64,000 bases of DNA from Anomaloglossus baeobatrachus (lineage: Eukaryota; Chordata; Amphibia; Anura; Aromobatidae): NCBI RefSeq assembly GCF_048569485.1, contig NC_134354.1, positions 440,613,279 through 440,677,278 on the forward strand, read 5' to 3'. The notes beneath the pieces were generated by a model that was not told the DNA's origin, made no database searches, and was given only the letters and a program-made list of their open reading frames with translations. Of the stretch, positions 11,112 through 21,099 are shown piece by piece. A program made the translations under genes and the position numbers. The stretch's first letter is position 1. Each line of letters opens with the position of its first letter.

Positions 11112-12338
11112 TATGGCTGCTTTCAGACGTCCATGTTTAATCAGGTACCAGTCACACGCATGGTTATAGTCATACGTGTGACGTCCGTGTTTGCATGCGT
11201 GTGACAGGTACTGGAGAAAACACGGGTCTGTGAAATAAAAATATTTTCATATTTACCTGCTTTCTCCGGCTCTGCTGCCTCCCGATCCTCACCGCTTATC
11301 AACACACACACACACACTGAGCACATATACACACATAGCTGACACACATGGATACACCGAGCGCATACACAAATAGCGCACATGCATGTATACACACAGC
11401 GCATATGCATGTACACACACACTGAGCACACACACGCACACACACATAGCAGACACACATGGATACACCGTGCGCATACACACATAGCGCACATGCATGT
11501 ATATACACACACACACATATACACACACACAGAGCACTAATACACACATAGCAGACACATATGGATACACTGAGCGCATACACACAGCGCATATGCATGT
11601 ACACACACACACACACAGCAGACACACATGGATACACCCAGCGCATACACACATAGCGCATATGCATGAACACACACACACTGAGCACACGCACACACAC
11701 ATAGCAGACAGACACACAGCAGGCACACATGGATACACCGAGCGCATACACACATAGCGCACATGCATGTATACCCACACACACACACACACTGAGCACA
11801 TACGAGTATACACACATAGCAGACACAAAAGGATACACCGAAGGCATACACACACAGCGCACATGCGCACACACAGCGCACATGCATACACACACACACA
11901 CACACACACACTCTGCTGTATACTCACCCAGCAATGCGGTCCCCAGCGTTGTTCCCGCTTCCAGCTCCACAGGGCACTGAATATTCAGTGAGTATAATGA
12001 GCGGCGATAAGGAGCGGGAGGCAGCAGAGCCAGAGACAGCAGCGCTGGAGAGAAATAAATATAGAAAATATTTTTATTAAAAATTTAAAAAAGACCTATA
12101 TTTTCTCGGATATGTTTTACACTGATGTCACACGGATCACATCAGTGTGCGATCCGTGTGACATCCGTGCTGCCGGGGATACCTGCGTGTGTGCGTGTGG
12201 GGTCATGAAAAGTCACACGGTCCGTATGCAAACACGGACGTGTGAAGCACATCATAGAATAACATGGGTACGTGTGACATCCGTGTTAAAAACGGATGTC
12301 ACACGTACCTAAAACACGGACGTCTGAAACCAGCCTAT
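11112..12338. mobile_element. MITE containing a CA-rich array
   Basis: The inverted ends are GGCTGCTTTCAGACGTCC at 11115 and, reversed from 12335, GGCTGGTTTCAGACGTCC. TAT flanks both sides. The subterminal parts also mirror each other (CACACG, GTGACAT). The centre has grown into the CA-rich array at 11298-11912. Confidence 0.65.
11298..11912. repeat. CA-rich imperfect minisatellite
   Basis: About five imperfect units of roughly 110-130 bp. Each is built of CA runs with ATAGCAGACACACATGGATA, then a GCGCATACACAC and a GCGCACATGCATGT block. Long open frames on both strands (up to 223 codons on minus, Cys/Val-rich) come from the repeat and are not genes. Confidence 0.8.
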
Positions 12339-12535
12339 GGCAGCACACCGGATCCAACAAAGTGGAGAAAAGCCGGATGTGTGAAACCACTAGCTTACCC
12401 CGGCTCCTGGCACACGTGTGCCAGAGCCGGCGTACGCTGTTAACCAGCGTACACATCGGGTAACTATGGAAACCGCTTTGCATAGTTACCATATGTGTAC
12501 CATGGTTACTAGCTTACCCCGGCTCCCTGCCCATT

Positions 12536-13199
12536 CAGATCGTTGGTCTCCCACTGTCAAACACGCCGATGCGTGCTGCACAGCAGGAGACCAACGAGCA
12601 AAAAATGAACCATCATTAGTCAAGACTTACTGATTATATTATTATTCAATCTGCTAACCTACATACACATTCTAGACTACCCGATACGTTAGAATCGGGC
12701 CACCTTCTAGTGTATATATATATATAATTAATTATATGTGTGTTTTTCCAAGAGTGGTGGCAGACTGTGGAAAGTTTGCGGGGTGGAGGCGGAGCAGGGG
12801 TGGAATCTGGGCGGAGTCTCAAGGGGGCCCCATAATTTTGCCAGTATGGGGTCCTGAAATTCCTAGTGGCGGCCCTGCCCTAATATAAACATGAGAAAGT
12901 TCTGGTGATACGACTAAGAATGAACAGTCCATGGCACATGCTGAAGGTCCCTCACTGCCAAATGGGTGTGGCTAGGGGCATGGTCAAAACTTTCCAAGCG
13001 CACTCAGTGCACTGCATACTTTGTCCCTCTGTATTCTTCAGAAGTTGGGAGGTTTGTCACCGTGTGCACGCTGCCTTACAAATACTGAGGTAAAAAAAAT
13101 CACTCAGCGTATTCACGTGGGCTTTCAAATACTGAGGTATACTACTGAGCAAATACACAATGTCTGTACACGGCCTTATTCTCTCTTTATTATGACACC
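12536..13199. other. Intergenic repeats upstream of SYAP1
   Basis: Near 12665-12705 lies CTAGACTACCCGATACGTTA, with an adjacent inverted TTCTAG. It resembles the end of an abundant interspersed element in fish and frogs. A short TA run follows at 12711-12727. The stretch 12760-12890 looks like another interspersed repeat. No gene is visible. Confidence 0.4.
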
Positions 13200-13511
13200 T
13201 GAAGTTTTGACCTCTGCGCAAGCGCACAACACTGCGCTGTACGACAGCGCACATGTGACTGAATTTCAGGCAATAGGGCGGTGTGTGGGCGTGGTTAGGG
13301 CTACAGTTTCAGGATTGGATGATTACAGCTGTTCTGTGGACTGCTCCGGCAGTATCACGTGGATACAGCGACTGTCGCGATTGGTTGGACAGGGAGTTGG
13401 TGACGTAGGAGGAAGAAACGAGGAAGTTTTGACGGTGAACGGTAACAACAAGTAATTACTCGTCGGTAGCTGCCTAGTGTCAACACCGGGGGGCTGTGAG
13501 CCGACGGCAGC
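13200..13511 (+). promoter_or_regulatory. Probable SYAP1 promoter and 5' UTR
   Basis: This TATA-less, CpG-bearing stretch lies directly before the SYAP1 start codon. Visible candidate sites are GGGCGTGGT near 13287 (GC/KLF box), a CACGTG E-box at 13356-13361, an inverted CCAAT box (ATTGG) at 13380-13384, and a CRE-like TGACGTA at 13401-13407, all within about 225 bp of the ATG. The set suits a broadly expressed housekeeping promoter. The transcription start is not determined. Confidence 0.55.
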
Positions 13512-13707
13512 ATGTTTCGTGGTCTGGGAAGTTGGCTGGGCTTGGACGCAGAATCCGACTCACAGTGTACGGAAGAAAAGAGTCAACCAATACAAGCCAC
13601 GAGCGAGGAACCCACGACTACGGAGCAGGGAGATGGCGGAGAACCCGAGGGGACGGCACTGGAGGAGGCGGAGGATGTGCTGCTCAGGCAGGCCAGAGGC
13701 TTCGGCA
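13512..13707 (+). CDS. SYAP1: SYAP1 coding exon 1
   Basis: This encodes the first 65 residues plus one base of synapse-associated protein 1. The reading starts MFRGLGSWLGLDAESDS, close to the vertebrate start MFRGLxSWLGL. A low-complexity acidic linker follows, then EAEDVLLRQARGFG, matching the conserved LLxQAxxFGNYLF region. The 5' splice site is A|GTAAGT at 13707/13708 (phase 1), and joining to exon 2 gives [19 protein letters not shown]1 carries a C-terminal BSD domain, not in this window. In mouse it (as BSTA) promotes Akt1 phosphorylation by mTORC2. The acidic linker differs from mammals, as usual for this segment. The start is fixed by homology. Confidence 0.93.
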
Positions 13708-13721
13708 GTAAGTGATGGGCG

Positions 13722-16700
13722 CCATCTGTCTGCTGTGATGACGGAGGGGTCCGGCCGTCTGCTGTGATGATGGAGGGGTCCGGCCGTCTGCTGTGATGAT
13801 GGTGGGGTCCGGCCGTCTGCTGTGATGATGGTGGGGTCCGGCCGTCTGCTGTGATGATGGTGGGGTCCGGCCGTCTGCTGTGATGATGGTGGGGTCCGGC
13901 CGTCTGCTGTGATGATGGTGGGGTCCGGCCGTCTGCTGTGATGATGGAGGGGTCCGGCCGTCTGTCTGTGATGATGGAGGGGTCCGGCCGTCTGCTGTGA
14001 TGATGGTGGGGTCCGGCCGTCTGCTGTGATGATGGAGGGGTCCGGCCGTCTGCTGTGATGATGGAGGGGTCCGGCCGTCTGTCTGTGATGATGGAGGGGT
14101 CCGGCCGTCTGTCTGTGATGATGGAGGGGTCCGGCCGTCTGTCTGTGATGATGGAGGGGTCCGGCCGTCTGTCTGTGATGATGGAGGGGTCCGGCCGTCT
14201 GTCTGTGATGATGGAGGGGTCCGGCCGTCTGCTGTGATGATGGTGGGGTCCGGCCGTCTGCTGTGATGATGGAGGGGTCCGGCCGTCTGCTGTGATGATG
14301 GAGGGGTCCGGCCGTCTGCTGTGATGATGGTGGGGTCCGGCCGTCTGCTGTGATGATGGTGGGGTCCGGCCGTCTGCTGTGATGATGGTGGGGTCCGGCC
14401 GTCTGCTGTGATGATGGAGGGGTCCGGCCGTCTGCTGTGATGATGGAGGGGTCCGGCCGTCTGTCTGTGATGATGGAGGGGTCCGGCCGTCTGTCTGTGA
14501 TGATGGAGGGGTCCGGCCGTCTGTCTGTGATGATGGAGGGGTCCGGCCGTCTGTCTGTGATGATGGAGGGGTCCGGCCGTCTGTCTGTGATGATGGAGGG
14601 GTCCGGCCGTCTGCTGTGATGATGGAGGGGTCCGGCCGTCTGCTGTGATGATGGAGGGGTCCGGCCGTCTGCTGTGATGATGGAGGGGTCCGGCCGTCTG
14701 CTGTGATGATGGAGGGGTCCGGCCGTCTGCTGTGATGATGGAGGGGTCCGGCCGTCTGTCTGTGATGATGGAGGGGTCCGGCCGTCTGTCTGTGATGATG
14801 GAGGGGTCCGGCCGTCTGTCTGTGATGATGGAGGGGTCCGGCCGTCTGTCTGTGATGATGGAGGGGTCCGGCCGTCTGTCTGTGATGATGGAGGGGTCCG
14901 GCCGTCTGTCTGTGATGATGGAGGGGTCCGGCCGTCTGTCTGTGATGATGGAGGGGTCCGGCCGTCTGTCTGTGATGATGGAGGGGTCCGGCCGTCTGTC
15001 TGTGATGATGGAGGGGTCCGGCCGTCTGTCTGTGACGATGATGGAGGGGTCCGGCCGTCTGTCTGTGACGATGATGGAGGGGTCCGGCCGTCTGTCTGTG
15101 ACGATGATGGAGGGGTCCGGCCGTCTGCTGTGACGATGATGGAGGGGTCCGGCCGTCTGCTGTGACGATGATGGAGGGGTCCGGCCGTCTGCTGTGATGA
15201 TGGTGGGGTCCGGCCGTCTGCAGTGATGATGGAGGGGTCCGGCCGTCTGCTGTGATGATGGAGGGGTCCGGCCGTCTGCTGTGATGATGGTGGGGTCCGG
15301 CCGTCTGCTGTGATGATGGTGGGGTCCGGCCGTCTGCTGTGATGATGGTGGGGTCCGGCCGTCTGCTGTGATGATGGTGGGGTCCGGCCGTCTGCTGTGA
15401 TGATGGAGGGGTCCGGCCGTCTGCTGTGATGATGGAGGGGTCCGGCCGTCTGCTGTGATGATGGTGGGGTCCGGCCGTCTGCTGTGATGATGGAGGGGTC
15501 CGGCCGTCTGCTGTGATGATGGAGGGGTCCGGCCGTCTGCTGTGATGATGGTGGGGTCCGGCCGTCTGCTGTGATGATGGTGGGGTCCGGCCGTCTGCTG
15601 TGATGATGGTGGGGTCCGGCCGTCTGCTGTGATGATGGAGGGGTCCGGCCGTCTGCTGTGATGATGGAGGGGTCCGGCCGTCTGTCTGTGATGATGGAGG
15701 GGTCCGGCCGTCTGTCTGTGATGATGGAGGGGTCCGGCCGTCTGTCTGTGATGATGGAGGGGTCCGGCCGTCTGTCTGTGATGATGGAGGGGTCCGGCCG
15801 TCTGCTGTGATGATGGAGGGGTCCGGCCGTCTGCTGTGATGATGGAGGGGTCCGGCCGTCTGCTGTGATGATGGAGGGGTCCGGCCGTCTGCTGTGATGA
15901 TGGAGGGGTCCGGCCGTCTGCTGTGATGATGGAGGGGTCCGGCCGTCTGTCTGTGATGATGGAGGGGTCCGGCCGTCTGTCTGTGATGATGGAGGGGTCC
16001 GGCCGTCTGTCTGTGATGATGGAGGGGTCCGGCCGTCTGTCTGTGATGATGGAGGGGTCCGGCCGTCTGTCTGTGATGATGGAGGGGTCCGGCCGTCTGT
16101 CTGTGATGATGGAGGGGTCCGGCCGTCTGTCTGTGATGATGGAGGGGTCCGGCCGTCTGTCTGTGATGATGGAGGGGTCCGGCCGTCTGTCTGTGATGAT
16201 GGAGGGGTCCGGCCGTCTGTCTGTGACGATGATGGAGGGGTCCGGCCGTCTGTCTGTGACGATGATGGAGGGGTCCGGCCGTCTGTCTGTGACGATGATG
16301 GAGGGGTCCGGCCGTCTGTCTGTGACGATGATGGAGGGGTCCGGCCGTCTGCTGTGACGATGATGGAGGGGTCCGGCCGTCTGCTGTGACGATGATGGAG
16401 GGGTCCGGCCGTCTGCTGTGACGATGATGGAGGGGTCCGGCCGTCTGCTGTGACGATGATGGAGGGGTCCGGCCGTCTGCTGTGACGATGATGGAGGGGT
16501 CCGGCCGTCTGCTGTGACGATGATGGAGGGGTCCGGCCGTCTGCTGTGACGATGATGGAGGGGTCCGGCCGTCTGCTGTGACGATGATGGAGGGGTCCGG
16601 CCGTCTGCTGTGACGATGATGGAGGGGTCCGGCCGTCTGCTGTGACGATGATGGAGGGGTCCGGCCGTCTGCTGTGACGATGATGGAGGGGTCCGGCCGT

Positions 16701-17067
16701 CTGCTGTGACGATGATGGAGGGGTCCGGCCGTCTGCTGTGACGATGATGGAGGGGTCCGGCCGTCTGCTGTGACGATGATGGAGGGGTCCGGCCGTCTGC
16801 TGTGACGATGATGGCGGGGTCCGGCCGTCTGCTGTGACGATGATGGCGGGGTCCGGCCGTCTGCTGTGACGATGATGGCGGGGTCCGGCCGTCTGCTGTG
16901 ACGATGATGGCGGGGTCCGGCCGTCTGCTGTGACGATGATGGCGGGGTCCGGCCGTCTGCTGTGACGATGATGGCGGGGTCCGGCTGTCTTTCTGTCGGT
17001 GACGATGATGGAGGGGTCCGGCTGTCTGTCTGTCGGTGACGATGATGGAGGGGTCCGGCTGTCTGCT
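13722..17067. repeat. GC-rich minisatellite, about 110 units, in SYAP1 intron 1
   Basis: Tandem units of 29, 30, 32 and 33 bp share GATGATGGAGGGGTCCGGCC. They differ in two places: CTGCTGTG or CTGTCTGTG, and GATGATGG or GACGATGATGG. A T for A change (GGTGGGG) and, near the 3' end, GGCGGGG mark sub-groups. Blocks of like units are themselves repeated with a period of about 1.19 kb: the run beginning near 14732 matches the one near 15923. The array starts about 15 bp after the exon 1 donor. It keeps a minus-strand frame open for over 1200 codons; this is a repeat artefact. Confidence 0.95.
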
Positions 17068-17544
17068 GTGATGGAGTCAGTCTCTCTCTGTCTGATGTGA
17101 TGGAGTCCATCTGCTGTGGTGATGGAAGACTCCGTCCATGTGTCTGCTTGCTGTGGTTATAGAGGAGTCTGTCTGTCCATCTGTCTGCTATGATGGAGTC
17201 CGTCTGTCTGTCGTGGTGGAGTCCGGCCATGTGTCTGCCTGCTGTGATATTGTTCTCTGTCATCACTGGCATGTGCAATGTATTGCAGGCTGTTGATTCC
17301 CCTAAACTGGGGCAGAGTATGGCACAAGATGCACTGGAAGCAAAAAGTGATCAGTACAGAAAGGGTTGGATATACTACACCGTTATCTGGGGTAGAGGCT
17401 GAACCTGCAGGACCCCAAACCTGGCACAGGCCTTTCTCCTGCACAGTGGTCTCTCTGACCACCCAACGTCCCATCAGATAAATACATCTACATGAGGGGT
17501 GGCTGAGAGCGCCGCTGTGCCAGGAAACTACAGTGCTTGTGCCC
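17068..17544. other. Intron 1: decayed minisatellite, then unassigned
   Basis: From 17068 to about 17260 there are scattered GATGGAGTCCGTCTGTCTG phrases that look like decayed units of the neighbouring array. After that I see nothing recognisable. Confidence 0.5.
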
Positions 17545-17915
17545 AATATAGTAAGTTATCCTCTACTGATTGTGGGGGTCCAACCGCTGGGACTCGCAGT
17601 GATTTGGGGAACAGGCATCTGGAACCCGGGAATTGGCTCTGAGACCCTCTCTTGTCTGGATAGGAGCTGCTCATTCTCATCTTCTGCTGCATTCACTCTC
17701 TATGGGACCCAGGAGAAAGCTGATCGCTGTACTGCACTATATCCCGCAGTACCATAGACAGTGAATAGAACAGAGGCCAAGCAGGAGCTTCTGCCCTCCA
17801 TCCAAGAAGGCGCTCTGCGGGTTCACAGGTTTCACAGCCCCAATCTCAGCAATCAGTAAGTTATCCCCTATATCATGGGGACGGTATAAGTTGCGATTTA
17901 GGGAAGAACCCTTTA
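17545..17915. repeat. Probable interspersed repeat
   Basis: The stretch starts near GTAAGTTATCCTCTACTGAT and ends near CAGTAAGTTATCCCCTAT. It has the familiar phrasing of an abundant frog repeat (GGGGTCCAACCGCTGGGAC). The family is not determined. Confidence 0.4.
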
Positions 17916-18602
17916 ACTTGCTTCCTTTACTTTAGAGATCAGGGGTTTCTTGGAATATATTACATAGCTTAGGAAAACCTTGAGTACCATGGTGACACCT
18001 GCCATTAGTCTGATCTGCTACTCTTTACAACCCCGGGGGGGCCGGAGAGAGACTTCTCTAACTGCAATGGTTCATGGCTATAAATGATAATGACCAGGAT
18101 CTTGTTTATTTTTATTTTTTATTTTATCATCTTACAAAATGCTTTATTGTGTATAGAAATAACACCATAAACTTCCCACATTTGTCCTCAGCTTGACCCT
18201 AACAAGCCAAACCATAAAATTGGGGCGTCACTGAACCTGCACGGTGAACGCAATAAACAAAACACTGATGCTTTGCACCATTAATTGTTCAGGCCATGCG
18301 ACCTTTCTCCCGGTCCAAACTGTCAATCAGGAGCGCGCTGTCCGCAGCAAGCAGGAAGGCTGAGGAGGGGACAACCTGCCATGTGCTCCCTAATAATATT
18401 ATAGATATTTTTATAAATATTACTCCCACAAAGACTTCATTCCATGTTTACAAAGTAGAGTGCATTATTGTGGGAGTGTATTATGCCTGCCTGTCATGTT
18501 CCACTGATTAGCGGCCTCATAGGCAAACCTAAGGGATATTATTGGAAGGAAGCTTTTCCAGCCGGAGACCTACGTACCCGAAGATTGCTTTAGGGAGATG
18601 CT
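17916..18602. other. Intron 1, unassigned
   Basis: Nothing recognised. There is a T-rich stretch near 18105-18130. Confidence 0.5.
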
Positions 18603-18990
18603 GTGGTCGTCATTGACATAATATTAGATCAGTGCTGCCCCAATTCCTGCTGCTACAGCCGGCTCCCATTGCGGATATTGTAGAATTATAAATAGCTGTT
18701 TAGGGGTATATAACTTCTTTTTGACCTGACTTGTTGTTTTTCTCTTCTTCTTTGACGAGCTTTGATTAATCTGCCCCAGCTTGTCTTCTTTTGAAGTGAC
18801 CCAGGGGTAGTTATCCGCACCACAGGGTAAGTCTATAGTTTCTTGTGACCTGCCAGCAGAATGGACCTGGAATTTTTTCCTACCCGGTGTCACTGGTCCC
18901 ATACTAGTGTCCGTTTCTGCCTTCACTGGTTGAACATCTAAGAGCACAATATAATGGCCTGCTGTCATAGTGCGCAGACGTTCATCACTT
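18603..18990 (-). other. Unidentified minus-strand ORF in intron 1
   Basis: An open frame of about 121 codons (114 from its ATG, 18968 down to 18624) ends in TAA. It begins MTAGHYIVLLDVQPVKAETD. It has a lysine-rich middle (SSSKKKRKTTSQVKKK) and ends QWEPAVAAGIGAALI. The composition is protein-like rather than repeat-like, but I cannot match it to a family. It may be a piece of an old element, a retrocopy fragment or chance. No splice sites or poly-A tail are evident. Confidence 0.2.
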
Positions 18991-19181
18991 CGCCGCCATC
19001 ATTGTTCAGTGCATACAGCTGGATGTCCATCTGTCATGTTCTGTAATGAATACCCAGGGACAATAGCTGGATGACGTCTTGTGTCACTTGTTATAACCAG
19101 CCTTACTCATGAGTCATGGGTCACTAAACAAAAAGAAAATTCAATCAATAAATATAGCTCCATAAATTGTCTGTTTTTCAG

Positions 19182-19300
19182 GTTATCTCTTAAGCATGGC
19201 TTCAGTTGCAACAAAGAAGATCTCTGAATCAGTTACAGAAACTGCTCATACTATCAAGAAGTCTGTTGAAGAAGGAAAGATCGATGGCATCATTGATAAG
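19182..19300 (+). CDS. SYAP1: SYAP1 coding exon 2
   Basis: An exon of 119 nt, preceded by a pyrimidine-rich acceptor (CTGTTTTTCAG) and followed by the weaker donor AAG|GTTTGA. Joined in phase to exon 1 it reads [17 protein letters not shown], then [18 protein letters not shown] and IIDK, ending in phase 0. This is the most conserved N-terminal part of SYAP1 (human [20 protein letters not shown]). The weak donor precedes a 15.8-kb intron loaded with two DIRS elements. Confidence 0.95.
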
Positions 19301-19385
19301 GTTTGAAGGGTTATGATTTCGGCTCCTGGAAGGGCTTGTAATATCTGTTGCTTTATCCTCCGTGCAAGGAATGTTTGTCATCCTG

Positions 19386-19786
19386 TAAAGGCCCAGTCAC
19401 ACACAACGACTTACCAGCGATCCTGACAACTATACGACCTGTTAAGGATTGCTGGGAGGTCGCTGGTGGGATGTCACACAGTCAGCCCCTACCAACAACG
19501 CAGTGACTATGAGCAACCTGTATAACGATCTCGGCGGGCCTTGGGACCGTGTTAGGAGGTCGTTGGTAGGTTTCAAACACAGCGATGTGTCCTGCCCAGC
19601 AGGACATCGCCTTTGAAGAAAATGGTCCGGACCATTCGGCAACGACTAGCGATCTCACAGCAGGGGCCTGATCTCTGGTAGGTGTCACACATAACGAGAT
19701 CGCTGGCGAGATCATTGCTACGTCACAGAAACTGTGACTCAGCAGCGATCTCGTCAGAGATCTCGTTTTGTGTGACGGGGCCTTAA
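19386..19786. mobile_element. MITE of the GTCACAC group, 395 bp
   Basis: The element is 19389-19783. The left end is AGGCCCAGTCACACAC and the right end reversed is AGGCCCCGTCACACAAAACG. Both sides carry TAA. Internally there are repeated GCGATCTC and GGTCGCTGG phrases. The duplication suits the Harbinger group. It has the same right end as 50587-52069. Confidence 0.75.
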
Positions 19787-20205
19787 GACATGCTAAAATC
19801 TTCAATGTTCATCTCTGAACTGGGCCTAAAAGAGCTTTTATCTGCCCATGTTTGCTTCTTTGATGAGTAATTCGCTTATCTAAGACTACCATTAACGGCA
19901 GTAAATGAGGACAATAACGTGCTTTTTGTGGACATTACAATTATTGAATCTTCTGTTCCCGTTGGCACTTGCCAGCCTGCATAATAGGCCCAGTAAACGG
20001 ATGCCAGTACACTTGGGAACGGTTGTCTGATTACCTGATTTGTGGTAGTGACCTATGTACATCATGTGAAGGCCAGTCATTCAGCATTATGATGAATGCT
20101 CAGATATCTGGACCTTTGCCACATGACATCAGATCTGATGACACGTTCCAGTACAGCTTATTGTTTATCCTGCGGATTGTAGCTTATATCAGCACTTATC
20201 TTATA
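19787..20205. other. Intron 2, unassigned
   Basis: I see no gene and no familiar repeat here. Confidence 0.5.
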
Positions 20206-20874
20206 CAGTGGAACCTTGGTTTACGAGAACAATCCGCTCTGGGAGTGTGCTTGTTAACCAAGTTACTCCTTCAGCAAAGCAAGATTTCACATAGGAAATC
20301 ATTGCAATGCAGACAATTCGTTCCACAACTTGTTAAATGTCCCATCCTGGTCCCCTATTGTGCCATTCCACACATGCACAAACACACGCAAACACGCACA
20401 TATTATGCTTACCTACTGTTCCAACGCCAGCCTCCTGGAACTTGCAGTTCACCGGTACAGGCTGTGTATCTGGTAACCATCGTGACGAGGGAGGAACTTC
20501 CGCTGCCAGCGCGCTGACGTCAAAGGCAGGAGCCGCTTGCCTCTGATTGGCCAACACGCTGTCTTTGAGTAGCGGCTGACAGCGGAAGTTCGTCCATCAT
20601 CGCGATGGTTACCCGATACACATCCTGTACCAGCGGACTACAAGAACCAGGAGGCCGACGATGGAATGGAAAGTAAGGTGAGCATAATATGTGCGTGTTT
20701 GTGCGGACTGCGAGAGCGGGTTAGAGCACGGTGGATGTACGGAACCGGAAGTGCGTGCAGTATTTGCTCGTACGGCAAAGCTTGCTCGTAAACTGAGTTA
20801 CAAATTTACAGCAAGCTTTGCTCGTTAAGCAAAATACTCACTAACTGGGTTACTCGTTAAGCGAGGTTCCACTG
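20206..20874. mobile_element. Tc1/mariner superfamily (pogo/Tigger-like) MITE, 669 bp
   Basis: The ends are CAGTGGAACCTTGGTTTACG on the left and, reversed on the right, CAGTGGAACCTCGCTTAACG, each next to a TA (20204-20205 and 20875-20876). Subterminal TTGCTCGTTAAC and related blocks are mirrored. The interior includes a GC-rich CATCGCGATGGTTACC region. There is no transposase. Confidence 0.75.
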
Positions 20875-20876
20875 TA

Positions 20877-21099
20877 TCTGAAAAGGCTCAGCAGCTAAAG
20901 TAAAGGCTGGCAGATATAAGGATCTCTGGTGCTGAAGTTCCAGTATTATATTTCCCTCTCATAAACCCCAAAAAGATTTATCATAAAATAATCTTTCCAA
21001 GGACACACTGCGCCTTCAGGCAGACAAAAACTCTAGTTGTTGACGTAGAAGACACCTCAGGAATCTCTTCCCCAATGAGGCGTCAGAGAAATTAACGAT
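20877..21099. other. Intron 2, unassigned spacer
   Basis: Nothing recognised between the MITE and DIRS copy A. Confidence 0.5.

Larger units (their letters stand above)
10755..12535. mobile_element. Composite of MITE-like repeats
   Basis: A 170-bp segment at 10760-10930 (AAAGTGGAGAAAAGCCGG, then TTACCCCGGCTCC) recurs in direct orientation at 12357-12531. It is partly inverted near 10968-11000 (CTCCACTTTGTCGGATCCGG). This suggests a palindromic element opened by the MITE at 11115-12335. Outer boundaries are not clear. No coding sequence is credible. Confidence 0.5.

Noticed and set aside
11141-11980. Cys/Val-rich or His/Thr-rich proteins of 86 to 223 residues on both strands
   Set aside because: These are translations of the CA-rich array.
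13722-17067. CRISPR-like array (regular repeats of about 30 bp)
   Set aside because: There are no unique spacers; the units are contiguous variants of one sequence, and the setting is a vertebrate intron.
13722-17067. Tandem C/D-box snoRNA cluster, because every unit has GTGATGATGG resembling a C box
   Set aside because: No D box (CTGA) in matching position and no closing terminal stems in the units.
13583-17278. A minus-strand open frame of more than 1200 codons made of GPLHHHRQTA-like repeats
   Set aside because: It is the reverse reading of the minisatellite. Unit lengths of 29-33 bp happen to lack stops in this reading. It would run antisense through SYAP1 exon 1.
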